A stretch of DNA of 46,991 nucleotides from an uncultured Pelagibacteraceae bacterium (GTDB taxonomy: Bacteria; Pseudomonadota; Alphaproteobacteria; Pelagibacterales; Pelagibacteraceae), in the NCBI GenBank assembly GCA_902518595.1, contig CABYGR010000004.1, positions 1-46,991 of the forward strand, in the 5' to 3' direction. Positions 10,494 to 17,912 of this stretch are shown here, one piece after another (within the stretch, counting starts at the first letter, position 1; the number at the start of each line of letters is the position of its first letter). A model generated the notes under the pieces. The model was given only the letters and a program-made list of their open reading frames with translations, was not told the DNA's origin and made no database searches. Position numbers and translations under genes: made by a program.

Positions 10494-11593
10494 TGGTTAA
10501 TTCTATTGAAGATATTAAAAAATTTATTAGTGATACTAGTTTTAAAAGAATATTTATTTTATGTGGAAAAAAATCTTTTATAACATCAGGTGCTGAAAAA
10601 TTTTTTAAAAAAGATATAAATAACAAAGAGATAAAATTTTTTTATAAAAATTCAGATCTTCCAGTTTTAGAAGAACTTATTGAAATAATTAAAGAAATAA
10701 GAAATTTTGAACCGAACTTAATCCTTGCAGTAGGTGGGGGTGCGGTAATTGATTATGCTAAGATAGCTAATGTTGTTGATGTAAGACCTGATTTGGCAGA
10801 TTTAATTGTAAATTATTCTTATCCTTTTAAAAATAAATATACTAAATTAGCAGTCATACCCACTACAGCTGGTTCTGGAGCTGAAGTAACTTCGAATGCA
10901 GTTATTTATGTAGATGGAATTAAACATTCTTTTGAAAGTCAATTATTAATACCAGATAACTTTTTTTTAATTCCTGAATTTTTAATATCAGCACCCAATA
11001 AGATAAAAGCTTCAGCAGGTTTTGATGCTATCGCACAAGCTTTAGAGTCTTTAGTTTCCAAAAAATCAAATGATCAAAGTGTGGAATATGCCTCTAAATC
11101 TCTAAGAGTATCAATAAACAGTTATATTTCTTTTTTAAATGATCCTAGTTTAAAAAATGCAACTGAAATGGCTATTGCATCAAATTTAGCTGGTAAAGCA
11201 ATCAACATATCTAAAACAACTGCACCTCATGCTGTTTCATATCCTTTTACCTCGTTATTTAATGTAAGTCATGGTCATGCAGTGGGCTTATTTTTTGAAA
11301 AATTTTTTAAGTTTAATTACGAAAACAAAGATAAATCAGAAACCTCATTTGACTTAAAAAAAAGATTTGATTTAATATTTAACCTATTTGATGTTCAAGG
11401 AATTAATGATTTTAATTCCAAAATATCATTAATTAAAAAACAAGCAAAATTAGAGGACAATCTTCAAACACTAAATATTAATATTAAGCAAAGCTCAGAT
11501 GATATTATTAAAGGTATAAATTTATTAAGACTTGGTAATAATCCTGTAAAAATTGTAGAAAAAGATATTTATAATATTATTTCAAGTAGCTGA
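10493..11593 (+). CDS. iron-type alcohol dehydrogenase, probable phosphonoacetaldehyde reductase
   Basis: Most likely it reduces phosphonoacetaldehyde to 2-hydroxyethylphosphonate, the MpnS substrate. The 366-residue protein has the family's nucleotide-binding GGGAVIDYAK at 81-90, IPTTAGSGAEVTSNAV at 122-137, and the metal site region. By spacing, the four canonical ligands fall at D178, Q182, H246 and H260. The second is thus Gln instead of the usual His, within FDAIAQALESL. I believe a DAxxQAxES variant occurs among dehydrogenases in phosphonate clusters, but I cannot verify it here. It is the last gene of the operon, translationally coupled to ppd. Function is assigned mainly by context. 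Confidence 0.88.
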   Translation: MVNSIEDIKKFISDTSFKRIFILCGKKSFITSGAEKFFKKDINNKEIKFFYKNSDLPVLEELIEIIKEIRNFEPNLILAVGGGAVIDYAKIANVVDVRPDLADLIVNYSYPFKNKYTKLAVIPTTAGSGAEVTSNAVIYVDGIKHSFESQLLIPDNFFLIPEFLISAPNKIKASAGFDAIAQALESLVSKKSNDQSVEYASKSLRVSINSYISFLNDPSLKNATEMAIASNLAGKAINISKTTAPHAVSYPFTSLFNVSHGHAVGLFFEKFFKFNYENKDKSETSFDLKKRFDLIFNLFDVQGINDFNSKISLIKKQAKLEDNLQTLNINIKQSSDDIIKGINLLRLGNNPVKIVEKDIYNIISSS

Positions 11594-11605
11594 ATAAGTT
11601 ATGGC

Positions 11606-11625
11606 CGCGTTAAATAATTAACACG
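11606..11625. terminator. inverted repeat between convergent genes, possible weak terminator
   Basis: CGCGTTAA-ATAA-TTAACACG forms an 8-bp stem with one mismatch and a 4-base loop. It sits in the 47-base gap between the end of the phosphonate operon and the end of the convergent permease gene. No T-run follows on either strand, so intrinsic termination is uncertain. Confidence 0.3.
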
Positions 11626-11640
11626 ACTACAAAAATATAT

Positions 11641-12606
11641 TTAAAACCAATTATTTGGAATAATTATGTAGTGAATTGCTAGAACAATTCCAACTGAAAC
11701 ACTTAATCCAAAGATCATTTTAAGAAAGTCTTTACCAATTAATGGGAAAACATACTTAAACTTATAATCTTTGTTCATTGTTGAAATTGCAAGTTCTCTT
11801 CCACATAACAAACCAACAAATACCCATGTTGTTGACATAGGTAAGTCGTTTAATTCTTTAAAGTAGAATAATACAGCTGCATAAATTACATTAATAATTG
11901 TAGCTGATCTAGCATATCTAGTTCCAGTCTTTTCCAAAACTACTGCTTGGATCCGTCCACCTTGAATGTAGAAGATGTAAAATAGCAAAATAGTAAAATA
12001 TGCCATTACAATCAGCAATATTGTAATATCAAGTTGTCTTGGAAGATATACTGCAATATTTGCTACATCGTGAGATAACCAAACCCACCATAACCAACCT
12101 GATGAAATCCAAACAGCATTTCTCCAAAATCCTATCCATTTGTCATCTACTTCATCAAATTTTTCATTAATGAATTTTGATACAGCTATCCATGCTATGT
12201 AAGCAACCATTGCCGCTAAACCATAACCAACTACACTTTTCATTAACATTTTTTCAAGCACAACTGTTGAAGCAAACGCTGAAAGAACTAAAAAGGTTGT
12301 TGATACAGGTATACCAACTCTTGTTAATAACAAAAGTATTGCAGGTGCTACTGCGTGATACCATTGAATTTCTTGATAAGGTATTCTAGTTAATCTTCCA
12401 TATGAGATATCACCATCATACGCATACCATCCCCATGCTAAAGCTAAAATCATTACACTCGAAGCTGATCCCGCAAGAACATACCATTTAAACCACTTCT
12501 TTTTTGAAGCTATAAATGTACCTAGTGTTTGAATTGAGTCGTTAGCGATTACGCTATAACCGGCAAGGGCAAACCCTATAACCGTGTAAATTAAAGTCAA
12601 ATCCAT
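11641..12606 (-). CDS. PiT-like inorganic phosphate/sulfate permease family membrane protein
   Basis: A 321-residue integral membrane protein with about 8-9 hydrophobic segments. It shows the inverted duplication of PiT permeases. An N-terminal repeat has ANDSIQTLGTFIAS followed by GIPVSTTFLVLSAF. A C-terminal repeat has SHDVANIAVYLPR followed by LPMSTTWVFVGLLCG. PiT proteins move phosphate (or sulfate) by H+ or Na+ symport across the inner membrane. It is shorter than typical PiT proteins (about 420-500) because the central cytoplasmic loop is nearly absent. A good ribosome-binding site (AAGGAG on the minus strand) lies 6 bases before the ATG. The 190-base leader is the longest gene-free stretch here. 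It is convergent with the phosphonate operon; a shared phosphorus role is inference, and the ion is not determined. Confidence 0.7.
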   Translation of the reverse strand: MDLTLIYTVIGFALAGYSVIANDSIQTLGTFIASKKKWFKWYVLAGSASSVMILALAWGWYAYDGDISYGRLTRIPYQEIQWYHAVAPAILLLLTRVGIPVSTTFLVLSAFASTVVLEKMLMKSVVGYGLAAMVAYIAWIAVSKFINEKFDEVDDKWIGFWRNAVWISSGWLWWVWLSHDVANIAVYLPRQLDITILLIVMAYFTILLFYIFYIQGGRIQAVVLEKTGTRYARSATIINVIYAAVLFYFKELNDLPMSTTWVFVGLLCGRELAISTMNKDYKFKYVFPLIGKDFLKMIFGLSVSVGIVLAIHYIIIPNNWF

Positions 12607-12796
12607 TTTTTCTCCTTTATATTATTGTTTTCGGTTCCTATTGATTCATGACTTAAGGAGTATGTAATCTGAGACGGAAAATAATTCTAGATATAATTTT
12701 ATTAATTTGAGAAATAGAGGAGCGATTCATCGTTAAATAAACTATTTAATATTGATGTCTACTTTTTAATATTTTTATTTCGCAATAAAGTTGTAT
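12607..12796 (-). promoter_or_regulatory. 190-base leader/promoter region of the PiT-like permease
   Basis: The longest gene-free stretch of the window. It holds the Shine-Dalgarno sequence AAGGAG of the permease gene, the palindrome-rich stretch TTGATTCATGACTTAAG (12640-12656) and an inverted repeat at 12733-12749. I see no PhoB box and no structure that I recognise as a known riboswitch. The promoter cannot be placed with confidence. Confidence 0.4.
12733..12749. repeat. 7-bp perfect inverted repeat
   Basis: TTAAATA-AAC-TATTTAA lies about 50 bases beyond the end of the aquaporin gene and 127 bases upstream of the permease start. It may be a weak 3' end for the zinc operon or an operator site. 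It is all A/T in the stem and could be chance. Confidence 0.25.
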
Positions 12797-13441
12797 TTAT
12801 TTAACCAATTTCTTAATTAAATATACAGCTATTAAAGCTCCCAAAAATTCAGCCAAAATATATGTAGGCGTATTTAAATAATTAATTCCTGTAAAAGAAT
12901 CAGTAAAAGTTCTAGCTATAGCAACAGCTGGATTTGCAAAAGATGTTGATGATGTGAACCAATAACCAGCCATGATATATGTTGCAACACTTGCAGCTAT
13001 TGTTATTTTGCCATCTTTTAGAGTAGCAAAAATAATAAAAATTAAACCAAAAGTAGCAATTATTTCAGATAAGAAAATATGAAAACCATCTCTATTTTTT
13101 GTTGATAACTCAAGAATATTGTGTTCAAAAAAAACATTAGCTAACATTACGCCCAATAAGCATCCTAATATTTGAGCTAGAATATATGTAGTTAAAAGTT
13201 TTCCTTTAATTTTTTTATTTAAATACATTGCTAAACTAACAAAAGGATTAAAGTGAGCACCTGAAATATCAGCGAAGGCAGTTATTAAGACAAATAAACC
13301 TGCTCCGGTAGCCAGTGTGTTTGCAGTGAGTCTTAAAGCATTATCATTTGTAAGGTTTTCAGCCATTATTCCAGAGCCAACGATAATCATTACTAAAAAA
13401 CAACTACCTATAAATTCACCAATGAAAATTCTATTTTTCAT
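12797..13441 (-). CDS. aquaporin-family channel, AqpS-like
   Basis: A 214-residue MIP-family channel with six hydrophobic segments. The two half-helix loops are SGAHFNPFVSLA, where NPF replaces the first NPA, and SFANPAVAIART, which has a normal NPA. The arginine that follows the second NPA in water-selective aquaporins (NPAR) is replaced by valine. This pattern resembles the AqpS-type channels found in bacterial arsenic operons, which pass neutral metalloid hydroxides, so arsenite or another small neutral solute is plausible; water or glycerol is an alternative. It follows a small membrane protein by 13 bases and ends the putative znuCB-zur operon, so it may be controlled by Zur. Confidence 0.85.
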   Translation of the reverse strand: MKNRIFIGEFIGSCFLVMIIVGSGIMAENLTNDNALRLTANTLATGAGLFVLITAFADISGAHFNPFVSLAMYLNKKIKGKLLTTYILAQILGCLLGVMLANVFFEHNILELSTKNRDGFHIFLSEIIATFGLIFIIFATLKDGKITIAASVATYIMAGYWFTSSTSFANPAVAIARTFTDSFTGINYLNTPTYILAEFLGALIAVYLIKKLVK

Positions 13442-13454
13442 AATCTAATAATAA

Positions 13455-13676
13455 TTAAATTATAATCTTATAAATTCCAATTAAGAACAATGGTATTTGT
13501 AGTCCAAAGTTAGTTAGTATCGCTTTATCTTTGCTAATAAATCCAGCGATAGTCCATCCAACAACTCCTAATCCGTGAAAGTATATATTCAAAGGATATA
13601 TATTTAGGTTTGTTAATAGAATACCAACTAAAACTAGAAATGTACTTATCCATTTAAGATATTTCTTAATAAACAT
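13455..13676 (-). CDS. small hydrophobic membrane protein (possibly DUF6552-like)
   Basis: A 73-residue protein with three hydrophobic segments (about 8-25, 31-46 and 56-73), a conserved-looking NIYFHGLGVVGW turn and a short polar loop SKDKA. The overall shape recalls the small DUF6552 proteins of alphaproteobacteria, but I assign this from memory and with limited confidence. It lies 44 bases after zur and 13 bases before the aquaporin gene on the same strand. Its function is unknown; the context suggests membrane physiology linked to metal homeostasis. Confidence 0.65.
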   Translation of the reverse strand: MFIKKYLKWISTFLVLVGILLTNLNIYPLNIYFHGLGVVGWTIAGFISKDKAILTNFGLQIPLFLIGIYKIII

Positions 13677-13720
13677 ACGTTTTCCTTTCAGCTTGTTTTA
13701 TTTTGATTTTAGATAATAAC

Positions 13721-14113
13721 TTATCTACATTTTTTACATAATCCAAAAAACTCAAGATTATATTTACTATATTTCATGCCATCTTTGTCTTTGAAACTAG
13801 TTAAGTATTTAGAAAGACCTGCGCTACTAATCTCTGTAATTTTTTCACAAATTTCACAGATTGAAAACGCAGTAGCTTTAGCTACCTGACAACTTGAATT
13901 ATGACAGGCAATAAAGGCATTTCGACTTTCAATTTTATGAATTTTTCCCATTTCAACTAATTTGTCTAATGCTCGATAAACCTGTAGAGGAGCTTTAATA
14001 CCTTTTTTTTGAACATTGAAAAGAATTGTATATGCTTTTAATGGTTCAGGTGATTTATCAATTAAATCAAAAATGATTTGTTGATTTTTTGAAAGAGTTT
14101 GCATTTTGTTCAT
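13721..14113 (-). CDS. zur: Fur-family zinc uptake regulator
   Basis: A 130-residue Fur-family repressor. The N-terminal winged helix (about 5-80) contains KAYTILFNVQKKG and QVYRALDKLVEMGKIHKIES. The C-terminal dimerisation/metal domain has the structural zinc cysteines in CEICEK and the terminal CKKC. Its position between the znuB and membrane-protein genes, together with two Zur-type operators upstream of znuC and znuA, identifies it as Zur instead of Fur. With zinc bound it should repress the uptake genes, including its own operon. It lies 15 bases after znuB. Confidence 0.9.
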   Translation of the reverse strand: MNKMQTLSKNQQIIFDLIDKSPEPLKAYTILFNVQKKGIKAPLQVYRALDKLVEMGKIHKIESRNAFIACHNSSCQVAKATAFSICEICEKITEISSAGLSKYLTSFKDKDGMKYSKYNLEFFGLCKKCR

Positions 14114-14128
14114 TCTACTGATTCCTCA

Positions 14129-14932
14129 TTAATTTTTCAATTTAATCGATTGTTTTATTTTTATTAATGAAAGTATAAATAAAAACAAAGAAGCAGCTAT
14201 GATTGACGGCCCTGAAGCTGTGTTAAATTCTAATGAAGAAAATAACCCTATAATCACTGATAATAGACCTCCAATAATTGAAAAAATTACCATTTTTTTT
14301 GGACTATCTGAAATATTTCGTGCCATTGCTGCAGGGATTATTAACATTCCAGTAATTAATAATAATCCAACCATTTTAATTGAAATTGCAATAATAGCAG
14401 CCATTAATATTGTGAAAATTGCTTTTGCTCTTTCAGGATTTAAACCTTCAGCCTCAGCTAATTCGTAATTAACAGTTGATGCAAATAAAGGTTTCCAAAT
14501 TAATTTAAGTACCAATAAAATAAATGCTCCACCAATCCATATTATGAATAAATCATCAATTTTAACTGCTAAAATATCTCCAAACAATAATCCCATTATA
14601 TCGAATCTTATAAATGTTAAAAATCCAATAACTACCAATCCAACAGCTAATGATGAATGTGCTAATAGACCAAGCAATGCATCACCCGGTAAATTAGTTT
14701 TTTTTTGAAGTTGGATTAATATTAATGCAATTAAAGATGAAACTATAAATACAGAAAAGGCAGTATTAATTTCAAAAGAATAGGCTAAAGTAACACCGAG
14801 AAGCGCTGAGTGGGCAAGTGTATCTCCAAAATATGATAATCTTCTCCAAATTATAAAACATCCTAGTGGACCTGTTACGAATGCAACACCAAGACCTGCA
14901 ACAAGTGCTCTTATAAAAAAATCATCAAACAT
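14129..14932 (-). CDS. znuB: zinc ABC transporter permease
   Basis: Inner-membrane permease of the ABC-3 (manganese/zinc) family, with about 8 transmembrane segments. I chose the ATG at 14932, whose protein begins MFDDFFIRALVAGLG. This gives 267 residues and a one-base gap after the znuC stop. A longer reading frame reaches 15022 but would add 30 polar residues inside znuC that do not belong to this family. Family features include VTGPLGCFIIWRRLSYFGD and LAHSALLGV early, and AEGLN with GLLLITGMLIIPAA later. It works with ZnuC and ZnuA to import Zn2+. Confidence 0.95.
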   Translation of the reverse strand: MFDDFFIRALVAGLGVAFVTGPLGCFIIWRRLSYFGDTLAHSALLGVTLAYSFEINTAFSVFIVSSLIALILIQLQKKTNLPGDALLGLLAHSSLAVGLVVIGFLTFIRFDIMGLLFGDILAVKIDDLFIIWIGGAFILLVLKLIWKPLFASTVNYELAEAEGLNPERAKAIFTILMAAIIAISIKMVGLLLITGMLIIPAAMARNISDSPKKMVIFSIIGGLLSVIIGLFSSLEFNTASGPSIIAASLFLFILSLIKIKQSIKLKN

Positions 14933-14933
14933 A

Positions 14934-15680
14934 TTAATTTTTTTTAATATCTCCTTCACTAGTATGAACGTGGTCATGTTTATGTTCATATCTTGTAAGT
15001 ATTTGAGAAGCTTGTTCGCCAAATAAAGCTTTGTATTCAGTATTTTTTGCTACATCAATTGGAGATCCTGAGCAGCAGACATGTCCATTTAAACAAACGA
15101 CATGGTCAGTGGCACTCATTACTGTATGTAAATCATGAGAAATTAATAAAATACCACAATTTAGTTCTTCTGAAATTTTCTTAATTAATTCATATAATGC
15201 AATTTCACCCGTAAAATCTACACCTTGTACAGGTTCATCAAGTACTAATAATTCTGGTTTTTTTGAAATAGCTCTTGCAAGTAAAACTCTTTGAAACTCT
15301 CCACCAGATAAATTTCCTAAATTATTATTTTTAAGATGCAAAACTCCCGTTAATGATAAAGCTTCATCGATTGTTTCATCTTTAAGGTTTTCTGTTAATA
15401 TCATGAAATCAAGTACTCTTAATGGCAATGTCCAATCTATTGAAATTTTTTGAGGAACATAGCCAACTTTATTTGTATATTTTTCAACCTCTCCATCAAT
15501 TTTTTTATAAATACCCAAGGCTATTTTTGCAGTTGTGCTTTTGCCAGATCCATTTGGTCCAATAAGAGTTACAATTTTACCCTTTTCAACGTTTAAGGAT
15601 ACACCTTGAACAAGCCATTTATCATTATGTCGATATCCAGCATTATTTAATTTTACTAAAATATTATTATTTGAGTTCAT
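14934..15680 (-). CDS. znuC: zinc ABC transporter ATP-binding protein
   Basis: A 248-residue ABC ATPase that drives the ZnuB permease. Walker A is GPNGSGKST (about 40-48), the signature is LSGGEFQRVLLARA, Walker B is LLVLDEP and the H-loop is LLISHD. Near the C-terminus there are several histidines (EHKHDHVHTSEGD), common in ZnuC and perhaps involved in zinc sensing or storage. It is the first gene of the minus-strand operon, divergent from znuA across 72 bases that hold two Zur-type operators. Confidence 0.95.
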   Translation of the reverse strand: MNSNNNILVKLNNAGYRHNDKWLVQGVSLNVEKGKIVTLIGPNGSGKSTTAKIALGIYKKIDGEVEKYTNKVGYVPQKISIDWTLPLRVLDFMILTENLKDETIDEALSLTGVLHLKNNNLGNLSGGEFQRVLLARAISKKPELLVLDEPVQGVDFTGEIALYELIKKISEELNCGILLISHDLHTVMSATDHVVCLNGHVCCSGSPIDVAKNTEYKALFGEQASQILTRYEHKHDHVHTSEGDIKKN

Positions 15681-15688
15681 TTTATTGC

Positions 15689-15717
15689 TTGACTTATAAG
15701 TGTTATATTATTACATA
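15689..15717 (+). promoter_or_regulatory. znuA: putative znuA promoter
   Basis: TTGACT at 15689-15694 and TACATA at 15712-15717, with a 17-base spacer. This places the start of transcription near 15724, inside the downstream Zur box. Repressor binding would block polymerase, which fits the arrangement. The -10 match is modest. Confidence 0.4.
15701..15715. promoter_or_regulatory. Zur box 1 (imperfect)
   Basis: TGTTATATTATTACA matches the 15-base Zur inverted repeat TGTTATA-N-TATAACA known from gammaproteobacteria with a single mismatch. It lies 18 bases from the second copy, overlapping the proposed znuA -10 region, in the shared znuC/znuA intergenic space. Confidence 0.7.
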
Positions 15718-15718
15718 A

Positions 15719-15733
15719 TGTTATATTATAACA
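15719..15733. promoter_or_regulatory. Zur box 2 (perfect palindrome)
   Basis: TGTTATATTATAACA is a perfect 7-1-7 inverted repeat and an exact match to the Zur consensus TGTTATA-N-TATAACA. It lies between the divergent znuC and znuA genes, 20 bases before the znuA ATG. Confidence 0.8.
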
Positions 15734-15752
15734 ATAACTTTATATCTTAATT

Positions 15753-16871
15753 ATGAAAAATCTAAAAAAACTATCATTTATCTTATCAATTTTATCATTT
15801 TTAACTTTTTTTTCACCTGCTAATGCTGAAACAAAAGTTGTAGCATCAATCAAACCAATACATTCATTAGTAAGTTATCTAATGGATGGGATCGGTAAAC
15901 CAGGTTTAATAGTTGATGGATATGCTTCACCACACGGATTTGCGTTAAAACCGTCTCATGCAAAAATGCTTCAAGAAGCTGACCTTATATTTTGGGTTGG
16001 TGAGGATTTAGAAAATTTTTTAGAAAAACCATTAAGTTCAATCGCTAAAAAAGCTGAAAAGATTGAGTTGTTAGAGATAAAAGGATTAACAAAATTAAAA
16101 TTTAGAGAAAGAAATATTTTTGATGGTCATGATGATCATGACGACCACGCTAAAAAAGAAGATGGTCACGATGATCACGGTCATGATGATGAGCACAAGG
16201 AAGATGGTCACGATGATCACGGTCATGATGATGAGCACAAGGAAGATGGTCACGATGATCACGGTCATGATGATGAGCACAAGGAAGATGGTCACGATGA
16301 TCACGGTCATGATGATGAGCACAAGGAAGATGGTCACGATGATCACGGACATGAAGGTCATGCACATGGTGAATACGATCCACACATTTGGTTAGATACT
16401 TTAAATGCAAAAGTAATTTTAAAAGAAATGGCTGAACATTTGATTGAAAAAGATCAAAAGAACGCTTCAGTTTATAAGAACAATTTAAATAAAGCTTTAA
16501 AAGATCTTGATAAATTAACAAAAGATGTGAAGTCTGAATTAAATAAAGACTTTAAATCTATTGTTTTCCACGACGCTTATCAATATTTTGAAAAGAGATT
16601 TGATGTAAATGTATTAGGTGCCTTCACTGTAAATACAGACGTAATGCCAGGAGCAGAACAACTAGCAGAAATTAGAGAAATAATTGAACATGACAAAGTA
16701 AGTTGTGTATTTTCTGAACCTCAGTTTAATCCTGATATAATTAATGCAGTTGCAAAAGATATGAATATTAGCACAGGTGTTTTAGATCCTTTGGGAGCTA
16801 CTCTTAACCCGGGCAAAGATTTATATTTTGATTTAATCAGCAACATGTCAAAATCTTTCAAAGGCTGTTAA
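15753..16871 (+). CDS. znuA: periplasmic zinc-binding protein with histidine-rich tandem repeat
   Basis: Substrate-binding protein of the ZnuABC zinc importer. Residues 1-25 are a signal peptide ending PANA. The mature part has the expected zinc histidines in IKPIHSL (H37), EYDPHIWLD and FHDAYQYF. Between the first and second of these is a long charged loop at about residues 125-208. It contains four exact 14-residue repeats DGHDDHGHDDEHKE (residues 137-192) and flanking partial copies. Such His/Asp loops are known in ZnuA and are thought to collect or sense zinc. This one is unusually regular, and the 372-residue length exceeds a typical ~300 because of it. It is transcribed alone, with its own Zur-controlled promoter. 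Confidence 0.96.
   Translation: MKNLKKLSFILSILSFLTFFSPANAETKVVASIKPIHSLVSYLMDGIGKPGLIVDGYASPHGFALKPSHAKMLQEADLIFWVGEDLENFLEKPLSSIAKKAEKIELLEIKGLTKLKFRERNIFDGHDDHDDHAKKEDGHDDHGHDDEHKEDGHDDHGHDDEHKEDGHDDHGHDDEHKEDGHDDHGHDDEHKEDGHDDHGHEGHAHGEYDPHIWLDTLNAKVILKEMAEHLIEKDQKNASVYKNNLNKALKDLDKLTKDVKSELNKDFKSIVFHDAYQYFEKRFDVNVLGAFTVNTDVMPGAEQLAEIREIIEHDKVSCVFSEPQFNPDIINAVAKDMNISTGVLDPLGATLNPGKDLYFDLISNMSKSFKGC
16161..16350 (+). repeat. 42-bp in-frame tandem repeat in znuA
   Basis: Four identical 42-base units start at 16161, 16203, 16245 and 16287. A partial fifth starts at 16329 and diverges after about 21 bases. The period is a multiple of three, so copy-number change keeps the frame. The near-identity of copies suggests recent expansion by slippage or recombination. 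Confidence 0.95.
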
Positions 16872-16913
16872 TTTAAAATTGATCTTTAGTCATAAATAAT
16901 ATCTAATAATGGG

Positions 16914-17912
16914 ATGAGTACAGTTTCCCTTACTTTAGATGAAATTTTTGATTTAGCAAAAAAGACTTTATTATCTAATGGATGTGATGATGAAACAGCA
17001 TCTATTCTTTCTGACTTAATTAGGAATGCTGAAAGAGACGGTTCATTATCTCATGGTTTATTTAGATTACCAGCTTATGTAAGTGGTTTAAAGAGTGGTA
17101 AAATAAATGGTAAAGGAAAACCAGAAGCTAGAAAGATTTCAGCATCAGTAATTAAAGTTCAAGGTAACAATTGTTTAGCACCAGTTGTTTTAAATAAAGG
17201 TTTGCCTGAATTAGCTAAAGCTGCAAAAGAAAATGGTGTTGCAGTACTTGCAATAAATAATTCTCATCACATGGCTGCCATGTGGCCTGAAACAGAAAAA
17301 TTAGCAGAGGATGGTTTAGTTGCTTTTGCATGTACATCTTATAAACCAGCTGTAGCACCGGCAGGTGCAATCAAACCATTATTTGGAACTAACCCTATTT
17401 CATTTGCTTGGCCTCGTCCTGGTAAAACTCCGGTTGTTTATGATATGGCAACTGCATCAATGGCAATGGGAGAAGTTCAAGTTGCTAAAAGAGAAGGGCA
17501 CAAAGTACCTCTTGGAACAGGATTAACAAAAGAAGGTAAAGAGACCACAGACCCAGGTGCCATAGCTGATGGTGGAGTGTTATTACCATTTGGTGGCTAC
17601 AAAGGTTCAGCAATTGCTATGATGGTTGAATTAATGGCTGGTGCATTAGTTGGTGATAATTTTAGTTTTGAGACAGCAAAAAAAGATAATAATGATGGTG
17701 GACCTCCAAGTGGAGGAGAATTTATTCTAGCCATTTCACCTGATAAAACTGCTGGAACTGATTGGCAAAAACATGCAGAAGAATTTTTTGATAAAATGAA
17801 ATCGATGGGTGAAGTAAGATTACCAGGGGAAAGACGACACAAAAACAGACTTGATAAAGGTCCTCGTAATATAAATGAGGAGTTAATAAATAAAATTAAA
17901 TCTTTAAGTTAA
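16914..17912 (+). CDS. Ldh2/malate dehydrogenase type-2 family oxidoreductase
   Basis: A 332-residue NAD(P)H-dependent oxidoreductase of the Ldh2 fold, distinct from Rossmann dehydrogenases. Signatures include SHGLFRLPAYVSGL near 45-58, the catalytic-histidine region NNSHHMAAMWPETEKLAEDG, GTNPISFAWPR, and KGSAIAMMVELMAGAL. Members act on malate, lactate, ureidoglycolate, sulfolactate, 2,3-diketogulonate or cyclic imino acids such as delta-1-piperideine-2-carboxylate. The sequence alone does not tell which. It stands alone on this strand between znuA and a convergent xthA, overlapping the xthA 3' end by 9 bases. Confidence 0.85.
   Translation: MSTVSLTLDEIFDLAKKTLLSNGCDDETASILSDLIRNAERDGSLSHGLFRLPAYVSGLKSGKINGKGKPEARKISASVIKVQGNNCLAPVVLNKGLPELAKAAKENGVAVLAINNSHHMAAMWPETEKLAEDGLVAFACTSYKPAVAPAGAIKPLFGTNPISFAWPRPGKTPVVYDMATASMAMGEVQVAKREGHKVPLGTGLTKEGKETTDPGAIADGGVLLPFGGYKGSAIAMMVELMAGALVGDNFSFETAKKDNNDGGPPSGGEFILAISPDKTAGTDWQKHAEEFFDKMKSMGEVRLPGERRHKNRLDKGPRNINEELINKIKSLS

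Noticed and set aside
12607..12796. Known riboswitch (SAM or glycine class) in the permease leader
   Set aside because: I could not find the conserved core of either class; only short AT-rich inverted repeats are visible.
14933..15022. Longer N-terminus for znuB starting at 15022
   Set aside because: It would overlap znuC by 89 bases and add 30 polar residues not found in the family; the ATG at 14932 gives the standard MFDDFFIRAL start.
16095..16521. Open frames on both strands across the znuA repeat and the appearance of a CRISPR-like array
   Set aside because: The repeats are contiguous with no unique spacers, are in frame with znuA and encode a His-rich loop; the other frames are open only because of the 42-base period.
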